From: Streptomyces canus 299MFChir4.1
Lineage (GTDB): Bacteria > Actinomycetota > Actinomycetes > Streptomycetales > Streptomycetaceae
DNA length: 64,000 bases
Direction of reading: 5' to 3'
Assembly (NCBI RefSeq): GCF_000383615.1
Contig: NZ_KB911590.1
Coordinates: 1-64,000 of the forward strand
Below are positions 17,820 through 25,250 of the stretch, one piece after another. The translations under genes were made by a program, and so were the position numbers. Positions within the stretch are counted from its first letter, which is position 1; every line of letters begins with the position of its first letter. Below the pieces are notes generated by a model that was given only the letters and a program-made list of their open reading frames with translations, did no database searches and was not told the origin of the DNA.

Positions 17820-19672
17820 GCGACCAGCTCCCGTACGACGGCGGCGCCGTTCAGTGTCAGGACCGACTCGGGGTGGAACTGCACCCCGGCGAAGCCCGGC
17901 CCGCGCAGGGCATGGACCTCGTGCGTGCCGCTGCGGCTCACCTCGATGCCGTGCGCGGCCAGCTCCCTGGCGGCCTCGTCGTCGCAGCGCGCCACGAAGC
18001 TGTTGTAGAAGCCGACCGTCTCCGGCCGCCCGAACAGGTCGACGGTCGTCTGCGCCCCCTGGTACGGCACTTCCTTCCGTACGATCCCCAGCCCCAGCTC
18101 GGCCGCGATCAGCTCGTGCCCGAGGCAGACGCCGAGCACACCGTGCCGGTGGGTGCGGATGACGTCGGCGGTCAGGGCGCGCAGGAACCGCATCTTGGGA
18201 TCGTCGAGGTCGGAGGGATCGCCGGGACCGGGACCGAGCACGACGGGCCCCTCGTGCGCGAGCACGGCGTCCCTGAGGCCCGGTTCGTCGTAGCGCCGCA
18301 CGGTCACGTCCAGCCCGCCCGAACGCAGCACGTGCGCGAGCATCGAGGTGAAGGTGTCCTCGCCGTCGACCACGAGGGCGTGCCCTTCGAGCTCGTTCGA
18401 CCGCTCCTGCATCCGCAGCCAGAACGGGGCGAGGTTCGTGCGCCGCCCGTCGAGCGCGGCACGCACGCGTGGATCGTCGGCGAGACTCAGGCGCGCGTGG
18501 TCCGCACGGGGCCGGGACGGCCGTACACCGAGAGCCGCCAGCACCCCCGCCGCCTTCGCGTGGGTCTCCGCGACCTCGCTCGCCGGGTCCGAACCGCGCA
18601 CCAGGGTCGCGCCGACCGGGACCCTCAGGTGTCCCCCGGCGGAGATGTCCGCCGTGCGGATGAGGATGGGGGAGTCCAGGGTCTGCGCGCCGACAGATCC
18701 ATCCCGCCCGCCACCCGCGCAACGGCCGAGCAGCGCCAGCGCGCCCGCGTAGTAGCCCCGCCCGCCGACCTCGTGCCGCTCGATGACCCGGCAGGCGTTC
18801 TGCACCGGGGAGCCGGTGACGGTGGCCGCGAACATGGTCTCCCTCAGGACCTCCCGCACATCCAGCGAGGACTTGCCGCGCAGCTCGTACTCGGTGTGCG
18901 CGAGGTGTGCCATCTCCTTCAGCCGGGGTCCGACGACGACCCCGCCCATGTCGCCGACGGTGCACATCATCTTGAGCTCCTCGTCGACGACCATCGACAG
19001 CTCCTCGATCTCCTTGCCGTCGGCCAGGAAGTCGAGCAGATGCTCGGGGCTCGGGCCCTCGGCGGGATAGCGGTACGTCCCGCTGATCGGGTTCATGACC
19101 ACGGTCCCGCCGGTCATCCGGACGTGCACCTCGGGGCTCGCGCCGACGAGCGTGCGGTCACCGGTGTGGACGACGAAGGTCCAGTAGGCGCCCCGCTCGC
19201 CCACCAGCAGCCGCCTGAACAGCGCGAGGGCGTCCGCGCGGGAGAACCCCGGGATCTCGCCCTCGTACGTCCGCCGGATCACGAAGTTGGCGCCCTCGCC
19301 GCGCCCGATCTCCTCGTGCAGGACCCGTCCGACGATCTCGGCGTACTCCTCGTCGGGGACGTCGAAGCCGCCGTTCTCGACCCGTACGTCGTGAGCGGGG
19401 AGCTGTTCCAGCACTTCGGCGAGAGGGAGCTCGTACGTCTCCTCCGGGGTCAGCACCGCCAGTGGTGTGCCGTCGTCCCTGACGTCGAAGCCGCGCTCGC
19501 GGATCTGCCGGAAGGGGATGAGCGCGAGCCCCTCGTCGGGGAGGTCGGCAAGGCGGTCGTAGGAACGGACGGGGCCGAGCAGCAGCTCCACCGTGTTCTC
19601 GTCGTGGCCGGGGGTGCGGCGGCGGAGCAGGGCGAACGGACGGTCGTCGCCCAGCAGGTGTGTCAGGTCCAT
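17771..19672 (-). CDS. trpEG: Fused anthranilate synthase (TrpE-TrpG)
   Basis: The 633-residue protein joins the chorismate-binding synthase (residues 1 to about 430) to a class I glutamine amidotransferase (about 440-633). The TrpE half has MNPISGTYRYP and the VTGSPVQNACR chorismate site. The TrpG half has GPGPGDP, nucleophile Cys in GVCLGHE and the His/Glu dyad in QFHPES. It converts chorismate and glutamine to anthranilate, entering tryptophan or secondary metabolism. A Trp-rich leader peptide and hairpin lie 117 bp upstream, so it is probably attenuated by charged tRNA-Trp. It is divergent from the DAHP synthase gene. Confidence 0.96.
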   Translation of the reverse strand: MDLTHLLGDDRPFALLRRRTPGHDENTVELLLGPVRSYDRLADLPDEGLALIPFRQIRERGFDVRDDGTPLAVLTPEETYELPLAEVLEQLPAHDVRVENGGFDVPDEEYAEIVGRVLHEEIGRGEGANFVIRRTYEGEIPGFSRADALALFRRLLVGERGAYWTFVVHTGDRTLVGASPEVHVRMTGGTVVMNPISGTYRYPAEGPSPEHLLDFLADGKEIEELSMVVDEELKMMCTVGDMGGVVVGPRLKEMAHLAHTEYELRGKSSLDVREVLRETMFAATVTGSPVQNACRVIERHEVGGRGYYAGALALLGRCAGGGRDGSVGAQTLDSPILIRTADISAGGHLRVPVGATLVRGSDPASEVAETHAKAAGVLAALGVRPSRPRADHARLSLADDPRVRAALDGRRTNLAPFWLRMQERSNELEGHALVVDGEDTFTSMLAHVLRSGGLDVTVRRYDEPGLRDAVLAHEGPVVLGPGPGDPSDLDDPKMRFLRALTADVIRTHRHGVLGVCLGHELIAAELGLGIVRKEVPYQGAQTTVDLFGRPETVGFYNSFVARCDDEAARELAAHGIEVSRSGTHEVHALRGPGFAGVQFHPESVLTLNGAAVVRELVAQLRGTSTFSERRPAL

Positions 19673-19741
19673 GGTTCCTCAGCTCTCGATGAGTCAATGG
19701 CTCGATGACTCGGTATCGGTGAGGAACGACCCCGGAAACGC

Positions 19742-19768
19742 CGAAGGCCGCCCCTCGGGCGGCCTTCG
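19742..19768 (-). terminator. Attenuator hairpin between trp leader and trpEG
   Basis: A perfect 12-bp GC-rich stem (19742-19753 with 19757-19768) closes a 3-nt loop and is followed on the minus strand by a short run of U. It begins 22 nt after the leader peptide stop, the usual place for a transcription attenuator. Competing antiterminator folds were not computed. Confidence 0.85.
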
Positions 19769-19789
19769 CGAAGTCTTGCGTACGCGCAG

Positions 19790-19846
19790 TCAGTGGGCCG
19801 CCGGATGAGCGGTCCACCACCAGTTCTGGGTCGAGTGCGCGAACAT
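19790..19846 (-). CDS. trpL: trp leader peptide with three tandem Trp codons
   Basis: An 18-codon frame, MFAHSTQNWWWTAHPAAH, starts with ATG at 19846 and stops at 19790. Codons 9-11 are TGG TGG TGG (19814-19822 complement). Tandem codons for a rare residue just before a hairpin are the hallmark of ribosome-mediated attenuation: stalling at low tryptophan would let an alternative fold form and release trpEG transcription. A leader peptide of this kind is known from Streptomyces trp genes. The upstream GGATAAGG may be part of the promoter. Confidence 0.93.
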   Translation of the reverse strand: MFAHSTQNWWWTAHPAAH

Positions 19847-19942
19847 GCGAGGCACCTTATCCCATGTCCGACCCTCGTACCCTGTGTCTCATTTGCTGGG
19901 CACGGCGCTGGGGCCCCGACACGACCCCGTAATGTTGATGCC
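19847..19942. promoter_or_regulatory. Divergent trp / DAHP synthase promoter region
   Basis: Only 96 bp separate the trp leader ATG from the aroH GTG. On the plus strand TAATGT (19930-19935) sits 7 bp before the GTG, the distance of a -10 box from a leaderless start. On the minus strand GATAAG lies about 10 bp before the leader ATG. Both aromatic-pathway transcripts therefore start in the same short region. Promoter calls are by eye. Confidence 0.5.
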
Positions 19943-21295
19943 GTGACCGTGAACGCTAAGACCAGCGCGAGCGCTGGCAACACCTGGCGAGACCTGCCCG
20001 CGGCGCAGCAGCCCGAGTACCCCGACACCGAGGCTCTGCGCGCAGTGATCGCGGACCTCGAGTCGTATCCGCCGCTCGTCTTCGCGGGCGAGTGCGACCA
20101 GCTGCGCGCCCGGTTGGCGGCCGTCGCCAAGGGAGAGGCGTTCCTCCTCCAGGGCGGCGACTGCGCCGAGGCCTTCGACGCCGTGTCCGCGGACCACATC
20201 CGCAACAAGCTCAAGACGTTGCTCCAGATGGGCGCCGTGCTGACGTACGCCGCCTCGGTGCCGGTCGTGAAGGTCGGCCGCATCGCCGGCCAGTACTCCA
20301 AGCCGCGCTCCAAGGGCACCGAGACCCGCGACGGCGTGACGCTGCCGACGTACCGCGGCGACTCCGTCAACGGCTTCGAGTTCAACGAGAAGGCCCGCAT
20401 CCCGGACCCCGAGCGCCTGAAGCGGATGTACAACGCGTCCGCGTCCACGCTCAACCTGGTGCGCGCCTTCACCACCGGCGGCTACGCCGACCTGCGCCAG
20501 GTGCACGCCTGGAACCAGGACTTCGTGAAGTCGTCCCCCTCCGGCCAGCGCTACGAGCAGCTGGCCCGGGAGATCGACCAGGCGCTGAACTTCATGCGGG
20601 CCTGCGGGACCGACCCCGAGGAGTTCAAGACCGTCGAGTTCTACTCCTCGCACGAGGCGCTGCTGCTCGACTACGAGTCGGCGCTCACCCGCGTCGACTC
20701 CCGCACCGGGCGGCTGTACGACGTCTCGGCGCACATGGTGTGGATCGGTGAGCGCACCCGGCAGCTGGACCACGCGCACATCGAGTTCGCCTCGCAGATC
20801 CGCAACCCGATCGGCATCAAGCTCGGCCCGACGACCACGGCCGAGGAGGCGCTGCAGTACATCGAGCGGCTGGACCCCGACCGTGAGCCCGGCCGGCTGA
20901 CCTTCATCGTCCGCATGGGCGCCGACAAGGTCCGCGACAAGCTGCCCGAGCTGGTCGAGAAGGTCACGGCCTCCGGCGCGACCGTGGCCTGGATCACCGA
21001 CCCGATGCACGGCAACACCTACGAGGCGGCCTCCGGTCACAAGACCCGCCGCTTCGACGACGTGCTCGACGAGGTCAAGGGCTTCTTCGAGGTCCACAAG
21101 GGCCTCGGCACCCACCCGGGCGGCATCCACGTCGAGCTCACCGGTGACGACGTCACCGAGTGCGTGGGCGGCGGCGACGAGATCTTCGTCGACGATCTGC
21201 ACCAGCGCTACGAGACGGCCTGCGACCCGCGGCTCAACCGCAGCCAGTCGCTCGACCTGGCCTTCCTCGTCGCGGAGATGTACAGGGACCAGTAA
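19943..21295 (+). CDS. aroH: Class II (plant-type) DAHP synthase
   Basis: The 450-residue enzyme condenses phosphoenolpyruvate and erythrose 4-phosphate, the first step of the shikimate pathway. Hallmarks of the class II family are present: FLLQGGDCAEAF, KVGRIAGQY, PRSKGTE, EFYSSHEALLLDYE, WIGERTRQLDHAH, and metal-site residues in DPMHGNT and GGIHVELTGDDVTEC. The GTG at 19943 gives the start known from relatives, although the frame is open further upstream. A TAATGT just before it suggests a leaderless mRNA. It is divergent from trpEG. A perfect hairpin follows 28 bp after the stop. Confidence 0.97.
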   Translation: MTVNAKTSASAGNTWRDLPAAQQPEYPDTEALRAVIADLESYPPLVFAGECDQLRARLAAVAKGEAFLLQGGDCAEAFDAVSADHIRNKLKTLLQMGAVLTYAASVPVVKVGRIAGQYSKPRSKGTETRDGVTLPTYRGDSVNGFEFNEKARIPDPERLKRMYNASASTLNLVRAFTTGGYADLRQVHAWNQDFVKSSPSGQRYEQLAREIDQALNFMRACGTDPEEFKTVEFYSSHEALLLDYESALTRVDSRTGRLYDVSAHMVWIGERTRQLDHAHIEFASQIRNPIGIKLGPTTTAEEALQYIERLDPDREPGRLTFIVRMGADKVRDKLPELVEKVTASGATVAWITDPMHGNTYEAASGHKTRRFDDVLDEVKGFFEVHKGLGTHPGGIHVELTGDDVTECVGGGDEIFVDDLHQRYETACDPRLNRSQSLDLAFLVAEMYRDQ

Positions 21296-21323
21296 CGGGG
21301 GCACCTGTTACAGGGACGTGAAT

Positions 21324-21353
21324 GGGGCGCGGATCACATACGATCCGCGCCCC
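21324..21353 (+). terminator. Terminator hairpin after aroH
   Basis: A perfect 12-bp stem (21324-21335 with 21342-21353) around a 6-nt loop, followed after 7 nt by TTTT. It separates aroH from the iron-box promoter of the bfd gene. Confidence 0.85.
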
Positions 21354-21388
21354 GCTCCACTTTTGCGGTTCCTGAGCGCCGGGTAAGG

Positions 21389-21407
21389 TTAGGTTAGCCT
21401 CACCGAT
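21389..21407 (+). promoter_or_regulatory. Iron box (DmdR/IdeR operator) upstream of bfd
   Basis: The 19-mer starting TTAGGTTAGCCTCACC matches the actinobacterial iron-regulator consensus TTAGGTTAGSCTAACCTAA fully in the left half and at 6 of 9 positions in the right half. It lies 45 bp before the bfd start, where a DmdR1-type repressor would block transcription when iron is plentiful. Confidence 0.85.
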
Positions 21408-21451
21408 CATCGGGATGGCGACACTGATCAGCCCGTCGGGAGGTGAGCCGC

Positions 21452-21676
21452 GTGTACATCTGCAGTTGCTTCGGCGTCACCGAGCAGCAGGTCAAGAAGC
21501 ACGCGGCGGACGGTGCCTGCACTCCCCGCCAGATCGCCTCCGCCTGCAAGGCGGGCACCGACTGCGGTTCCTGTGTACGGCGCATTCAGGCCCTTCTGGG
21601 CCGCGGGGCGTGCTCGCGGGGCGAACTCGTCGAGCAGGGCGAGCCCACCCGCGCCGCACTGGACGAGGCCGCCTAG
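21452..21676 (+). CDS. bfd: Bacterioferritin-associated ferredoxin
   Basis: The 74-residue [2Fe-2S] protein would pass electrons to bacterioferritin to release stored iron. With the GTG at 21452 the cluster ligands fall at Cys4, Cys6, Cys38 and Cys41, the Bfd pattern, and a GGGAGG lies 8 bases upstream. This argues against the in-frame GTG nine bases earlier. An iron box precedes it. The stop codon shares a CTAG with the stop of the convergent bfr gene. Confidence 0.94.
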   Translation: MYICSCFGVTEQQVKKHAADGACTPRQIASACKAGTDCGSCVRRIQALLGRGACSRGELVEQGEPTRAALDEAA

Positions 21677-22152
21677 CTCTCCGGCTGCTCGATCAGCTGC
21701 GCGATGTAGAGCGCCTCACCGAGCTTCTCCAGAAGCTCCAGCTGCGTGTCGAGATAGTCGATGTGGTGCTCCTCGTCCGCGAGGATCGACTCGAAGATGT
21801 TCGCCGAGGTGATGTCACCCTTGGCGCGCATCACCTCGATACCGCGCTTGAGGCGGTCGATGGCCTCGACCTCGACCTGCCGGTCGGCCTCGAACATCTC
21901 CTTGACGGTCTGGCCCACGCGCACGTGGAACAGCCGCTGGTAGTTCGGCAGGCCCTCCAGGAAGAGGATGCGGTCGGTCAGGATCTCGGCGTGCTTCATC
22001 TCGTCGAACGACTCGTGGCGCGTGTACTTCGCGAGCTTCGTCCAGCCGAAGTTCTCCTGCATCTTCGCGTGCAGGAAGTACTGGTTGATCGCGGTGAGCT
22101 CGCCCGTGAGCTGCTCGTTGAGGAATTCGATGACCTCGGGGTCGCCCTGCAT
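21673..22152 (-). CDS. bfr: Bacterioferritin
   Basis: The 159-residue ferritin subunit stores iron in a 24-mer. The ferroxidase ligands fall exactly at Glu18, Glu51 and His54, with the second half of the site in the ILADEEHHIDYL helix, and Met52 is the bridging haem ligand. The ATG at 22152 has GGAAGGAG upstream. The gene is convergent with bfd and the two stop codons overlap by 2 bp. The promoter region carries a 21-bp palindrome (22232-22252) rather than a recognisable iron box. Confidence 0.97.
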   Translation of the reverse strand: MQGDPEVIEFLNEQLTGELTAINQYFLHAKMQENFGWTKLAKYTRHESFDEMKHAEILTDRILFLEGLPNYQRLFHVRVGQTVKEMFEADRQVEVEAIDRLKRGIEVMRAKGDITSANIFESILADEEHHIDYLDTQLELLEKLGEALYIAQLIEQPES

Positions 22153-22231
22153 CGCAGAGGCTCCTTCCAACCGTGGGGAACTGGCAGGCTGCGCCGCATC
22201 CTCGCACCGGCGAAGAAGATCGTCCAGTAAG

Positions 22232-22252
22232 CCCTCACTTAGTAAGTAAGGG
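22232..22252. promoter_or_regulatory. 21-bp palindrome between bfr and the molybdopterin gene
   Basis: The element CCCTCACTTAGTAAGTAAGGG is a dyad around 22242 with 9 of 10 pairs matching. It lies 80 bp before bfr and about 70 bp before the divergent oxidoreductase gene, a good place for an operator serving one or both. It does not match the iron box. The regulator is unknown. Confidence 0.6.
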
Positions 22253-22320
22253 CATGCTTATTCCGATTTGAGAGCCGCTGCGGGGAGCCTGGTCAGGTGC
22301 ATCGCCTCGGGTCTGTCAGG

Positions 22321-22962
22321 ATGGAAGGCATGGGTCAGCCGGTGGAGCGGGAGAGTGGAGAAGCGGCGCACTCCGAGCTTCCGCCGGGGCAGCGACTCCA
22401 GCGCGGCTGGCCCGTCACCCACTACGGCCCGGTCCCCCGGTTCCGGCCCGAGCGCTGGGAGTTCCGGGTCTTCGGCGCCACCGCGGACGACGAGAAGCAC
22501 TGCTGGAACCACGAGGAGTTCACGGCCCTGCCGTACACCACCGTCGTGGGCGACCTGCACTGTGTGACGAAGTTCAGCATGCTGGGCGCCGAGTGGGGCG
22601 GCATCCCCGCCCGCACGCTCCTGGACGTCGCCCCGCCCGCGCCGGCGGTCACCCATGTGATGGTCTGGGCCGAGTACGGCTTCAGCTCCAACCTGCGGCT
22701 CGACGACTTCGCGTCCGAGCGCACGATCTTCGCCACCCACAAGGACGGGGAACTGCTGACCGCGGAGCACGGGTTTCCGCTCCGGCTGGTCGTCCCCCAT
22801 CTGTACGCCTGGAAGGGGCCCAAATGGGTCCGCGGCGTGGAGTACATGATCGCCGACCGGCGCGGGTTCTGGGAGGAGCGCGGCTACCACAACGTCGGCG
22901 ACCCCTGGAAGGAACAGCGGTACTCGTACCAGGAGGAGCCGGGAGACGGCCCCGAGCTGTGA
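22321..22962 (+). CDS. Sulfite oxidase-like molybdopterin oxidoreductase
   Basis: The roughly 213-residue protein is a single-domain member of the sulfite oxidase fold (MsrP/YuiH-like) that binds Mo-molybdopterin. The family pattern DLHCVTKFS contains the cysteine expected to ligate molybdenum. Further conserved blocks are GIPARTLLD, GFPLRLVVPHLYAWKG and VRGVEYM. No Tat signal or membrane anchor is evident, so it should be cytoplasmic, unlike MsrP. The start is uncertain: ATG at 22321 or 22330. The substrate is unknown; oxidised methionine, sulfite or another small oxo compound are family possibilities. Confidence 0.82.
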   Translation: MEGMGQPVERESGEAAHSELPPGQRLQRGWPVTHYGPVPRFRPERWEFRVFGATADDEKHCWNHEEFTALPYTTVVGDLHCVTKFSMLGAEWGGIPARTLLDVAPPAPAVTHVMVWAEYGFSSNLRLDDFASERTIFATHKDGELLTAEHGFPLRLVVPHLYAWKGPKWVRGVEYMIADRRGFWEERGYHNVGDPWKEQRYSYQEEPGDGPEL

Positions 22963-22965
22963 CGC

Positions 22966-23472
22966 TCAGTGGGCGTGGTGCCGGTGGACCACCGCGTGTC
23001 CCTTGCCGCGGCCGATCATCCACTTGTTGACCGGCACGGTGACGACGAACGCGATGGCCAGCGAGATCGCCAGCGACGCCCAGAACAGCAGATCGGCGAG
23101 TTCCGCGTCCATGGCGTCCGGCCACAGGGCGATCACGCCGTTGTCGATCAGCTCCATCACTGCGATGGACAGGGTGTCGGCGGCCAGCGCCACCCGAAGC
23201 GCGGCCCGGAAGCTCATGCCGGCCCTCAGGACCCCGCGCAGGGTGAGGGAGTAGCCGAAGAAGAAGGCCAGGACGATCGCCAGCACGGTGGTCGCCGGAT
23301 TGCCCCACCCCAGCGCGGTGCCGATGACCATCCCGAGCACTTCGCCGATGGCGCAGCCGGTGAGGCAGTGGAGGGTGGCCTGGACGGCTGTGGACCAGGT
23401 GGCGCCCGGCGGTGCGGCGTCGGTGTGCCCGGTGTGGGTGTGTGCGGTCCCTGCGGTGTGCTCGTGGTCCAC
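22966..23472 (-). CDS. DUF4396 membrane protein with His-rich termini
   Basis: The 168-residue protein has four predicted transmembrane helices in residues 35-155, a first helix with the HCLTGCAIGE pattern typical of DUF4396, and His-rich ends (HEHTAGTAHTHTGHT at the start, HRHHAH at the end). His clusters and a conserved Cys in a membrane helix suggest metal binding. A copper-type palindrome lies 48 bp upstream of the start. The gene is convergent with the molybdopterin gene (stops 3 bp apart) and divergent from the Crp-type regulator. A role in copper handling is inferred from operator and residues. Confidence 0.8.
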   Translation of the reverse strand: MDHEHTAGTAHTHTGHTDAAPPGATWSTAVQATLHCLTGCAIGEVLGMVIGTALGWGNPATTVLAIVLAFFFGYSLTLRGVLRAGMSFRAALRVALAADTLSIAVMELIDNGVIALWPDAMDAELADLLFWASLAISLAIAFVVTVPVNKWMIGRGKGHAVVHRHHAH

Positions 23473-23519
23473 GACTGCCCCCGGTGTCAGGTGACGGATC
23501 CTTCGACAGGGGCAACTTT

Positions 23520-23536
23520 ATACCCCCTGGGGGTAT
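23520..23536. promoter_or_regulatory. CsoR-type copper operator
   Basis: ATACCCCCTGGGGGTAT is a perfect 17-bp palindrome apart from the central base. It fits the operator pattern of CsoR repressors (TA-C4/5-x-G4/5-TA), which release DNA when Cu(I) binds. It lies between the DUF4396 gene and the divergent Crp-type gene, closer to the former. RcnR/FrmR-family repressors use similar GC-tract sites, so the metal is not proven. Confidence 0.8.
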
Positions 23537-23705
23537 TCCTGTGAAGGTTCGGGCGCCGTTCCGTGTAACGGACAGCACATTCCGTGCCCAGAGCGCTACG
23601 CTGTGATCCTTGCCTGGCGGGGAAGGTCGGGTGGAGACGGATTCGTCGGGTCTGTGGGGTTCCGCTTGCGATCCGGTTCGGGGGAGAGCGGTTCGGGGGA
23701 CGACG

Positions 23706-24404
23706 GTGGGCCTGTTCGGAGAGCGGCATACCTTTTTCGGGAGTCTCAGCCCGGCGGACCGGGAGGCGTTGTCGAGTCTCGGCACCCGGCACGAGTACCC
23801 ACCGCACGACGCGCTCCTCGCGGAGGGGGACCGCACCACGTTCGTGGTGGTCCTGCTCAGCGGCTGGTGCACGGTGTGGACGCCGACCGAGCGTGGCGGC
23901 CGTCTGATCCTGGCCCTGCGGCGGGCCGGCGAGGTCGTGGGCGACATGGCGGCACTCGACGGCCGTCCCCGAAGCGCCTCGGTGAGCGCTCTTGGCCCGC
24001 TTACCGGACTGGTCGTACCCGGAGAGCGTTTCCGTCGCTTCCTGGGCTCGCGGCCGCACGCCAACGCGCTGATGACGATCCAGCTCACCGAGCGGCTGCG
24101 CAGCGCGGACCACGAGCGCCGTGCCCTCGCCTCCATGACCGTGTTGCAGAGACTGGCGGAACGCCTGGTCGAACTCGCCGACCGTACCGGCCGGCTGGAG
24201 AACGAGGCAGTGACCATACGGCTCCCCCTCGCACAGCACGAACTGGCCGCGTCCGTGGGCTCCACCCGCGAGGCCGTCGCCAAGGCCCTGCGCCTGTTAC
24301 GCGAACAGGGCCTGGTCCGTACCGGCCCCGGCACCCTCGCCGTCGCCGACCTGGATCCGCTCCGCCTGCTCGCCGCCGGACAGCCTCATGGCACACAGAC
24401 CTAG
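23706..24404 (+). CDS. Crp/Fnr-family transcription regulator
   Basis: The 232-residue protein has an N-terminal cyclic-nucleotide-binding beta-barrel (residues about 10-125) and a C-terminal winged helix-turn-helix (LAQHELAASVGSTREAVAKA, recognition helix near residue 190). The barrel segment GEVVGDMAALDGRPRSASV corresponds to the phosphate-binding cassette; it keeps a GD and an Arg close to the canonical pattern. GTG at 23706 has GGGGGA before it; an in-frame GTG at 23631 is the alternative. It lies 105 bp upstream of a nucleotide-cyclase-like gene in the same direction, so it could sense that product, but this is untested. Confidence 0.87.
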   Translation: MGLFGERHTFFGSLSPADREALSSLGTRHEYPPHDALLAEGDRTTFVVVLLSGWCTVWTPTERGGRLILALRRAGEVVGDMAALDGRPRSASVSALGPLTGLVVPGERFRRFLGSRPHANALMTIQLTERLRSADHERRALASMTVLQRLAERLVELADRTGRLENEAVTIRLPLAQHELAASVGSTREAVAKALRLLREQGLVRTGPGTLAVADLDPLRLLAAGQPHGTQT

Positions 24405-24449
24405 AAACACCGGGTGCCGCGCTGTGTAAACGGCTACAGCGGTGATCGG

Positions 24450-24477
24450 CCGGCTCCGCGACCATCCGAGGAGCCGG
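24450..24477 (+). terminator. Hairpin between Crp-type gene and the cyclase operon
   Basis: An 8-bp perfect stem (24450-24457 with 24470-24477) with a 12-nt loop, no U-tract. It may weakly terminate the regulator transcript or shape the leader of the downstream operon. Confidence 0.4.
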
Positions 24478-24509
24478 TGGTTCGACGGGACGGCAGACAG
24501 GAGAGAACG

Positions 24510-25250
24510 ATGGAGGGGGAAGCCGCTTACGGCTTCATCGTCAACGTGGACGCGCAGGGCTCGGGCCTGCTGTCCGACACCGAGAAACCCGAGATGCGGC
24601 GCAGACTCTACGAGGTCACGAACGCCGCCTTCGAACAGGCTCGTATCCGCGCTCCCCGGCTCTACCAGGAGGACCGCGGTGACGGCATCCTCAGCGTCCT
24701 GGCGGCCGACGTGCCGCCCAAGCGGGTGGTGGGGGAGTGGCTGGAGTACCTCCACCAGGACCTCCGCCAGATGAACGGCGGCCTCAAGAAGCCGCTGCGG
24801 CTGCGGGTGGGCCTGCACATCGGCCCTGTCACGGCCGACGCGCACGGCCGCTCCGGGCGGGCCGTCGACCTGGCCTGCCGCCTGGGCGACTGCGACACCG
24901 CGAAGGCGATCCTGAAGGCCGCGGCCGGTTCACCCCTGGTGGTGGTCGCCTCCGACCGGCTGTACGAGGACGTCGTCCTCGCCGGCGGACGCTGGGTGGA
25001 GCCGGGCCGCTACCGCCGCCACGAGGTGGAGCTGAAGGAGGGCCGCAGTGCCGCGTGGTTCACCGTGCCCGGACTGTCGCAGCCGCCCGACCCGGGGGCC
25101 GCGGCGGAAACCGTCCGGCCCGAGCCGCCGCAGCCCCACGGCACCGGGGACAGCTTCGTCCAGAACAACCACCACCACGGCAGCGGTCAGTTCATCGCCA
25201 ACGGCAACGTCGACACGTTGCACATCAACCAGTACGGCGGTGACCGGTGA
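24510..25250 (+). CDS. Class III nucleotide-cyclase-like protein with C-terminal amyloid-like motif
   Basis: The 246-residue protein has a compact cyclase-homology domain (residues 5-190). Asp14 (in NVDAQG) and Asp58 (in RGDGIL) match the metal-binding aspartates of class III cyclases, and RLRVGLHIGPV matches the core strand. The later VNxxxR motif is altered to VDLACR, with Asp120 replacing the usual Asn while Arg124 is kept. A Pro-rich linker leads to residues 223-244, HGSGQFIANGNVDTLHINQY then GG, almost at the C-terminus. This motif recurs in the next protein. The ATG follows AGGAGA, and the stop overlaps the next gene in GTGA. It may make a cyclic nucleotide or be a cyclase-fold sensor; catalysis is unproven. 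Confidence 0.75.
   Translation: MEGEAAYGFIVNVDAQGSGLLSDTEKPEMRRRLYEVTNAAFEQARIRAPRLYQEDRGDGILSVLAADVPPKRVVGEWLEYLHQDLRQMNGGLKKPLRLRVGLHIGPVTADAHGRSGRAVDLACRLGDCDTAKAILKAAAGSPLVVVASDRLYEDVVLAGGRWVEPGRYRRHEVELKEGRSAAWFTVPGLSQPPDPGAAAETVRPEPPQPHGTGDSFVQNNHHHGSGQFIANGNVDTLHINQYGGDR

Noticed and set aside
22232..22252. Iron box upstream of bfr
   Set aside because: Sequence is palindromic but does not match the TTAGGTTAG consensus; recorded as an unassigned operator instead.
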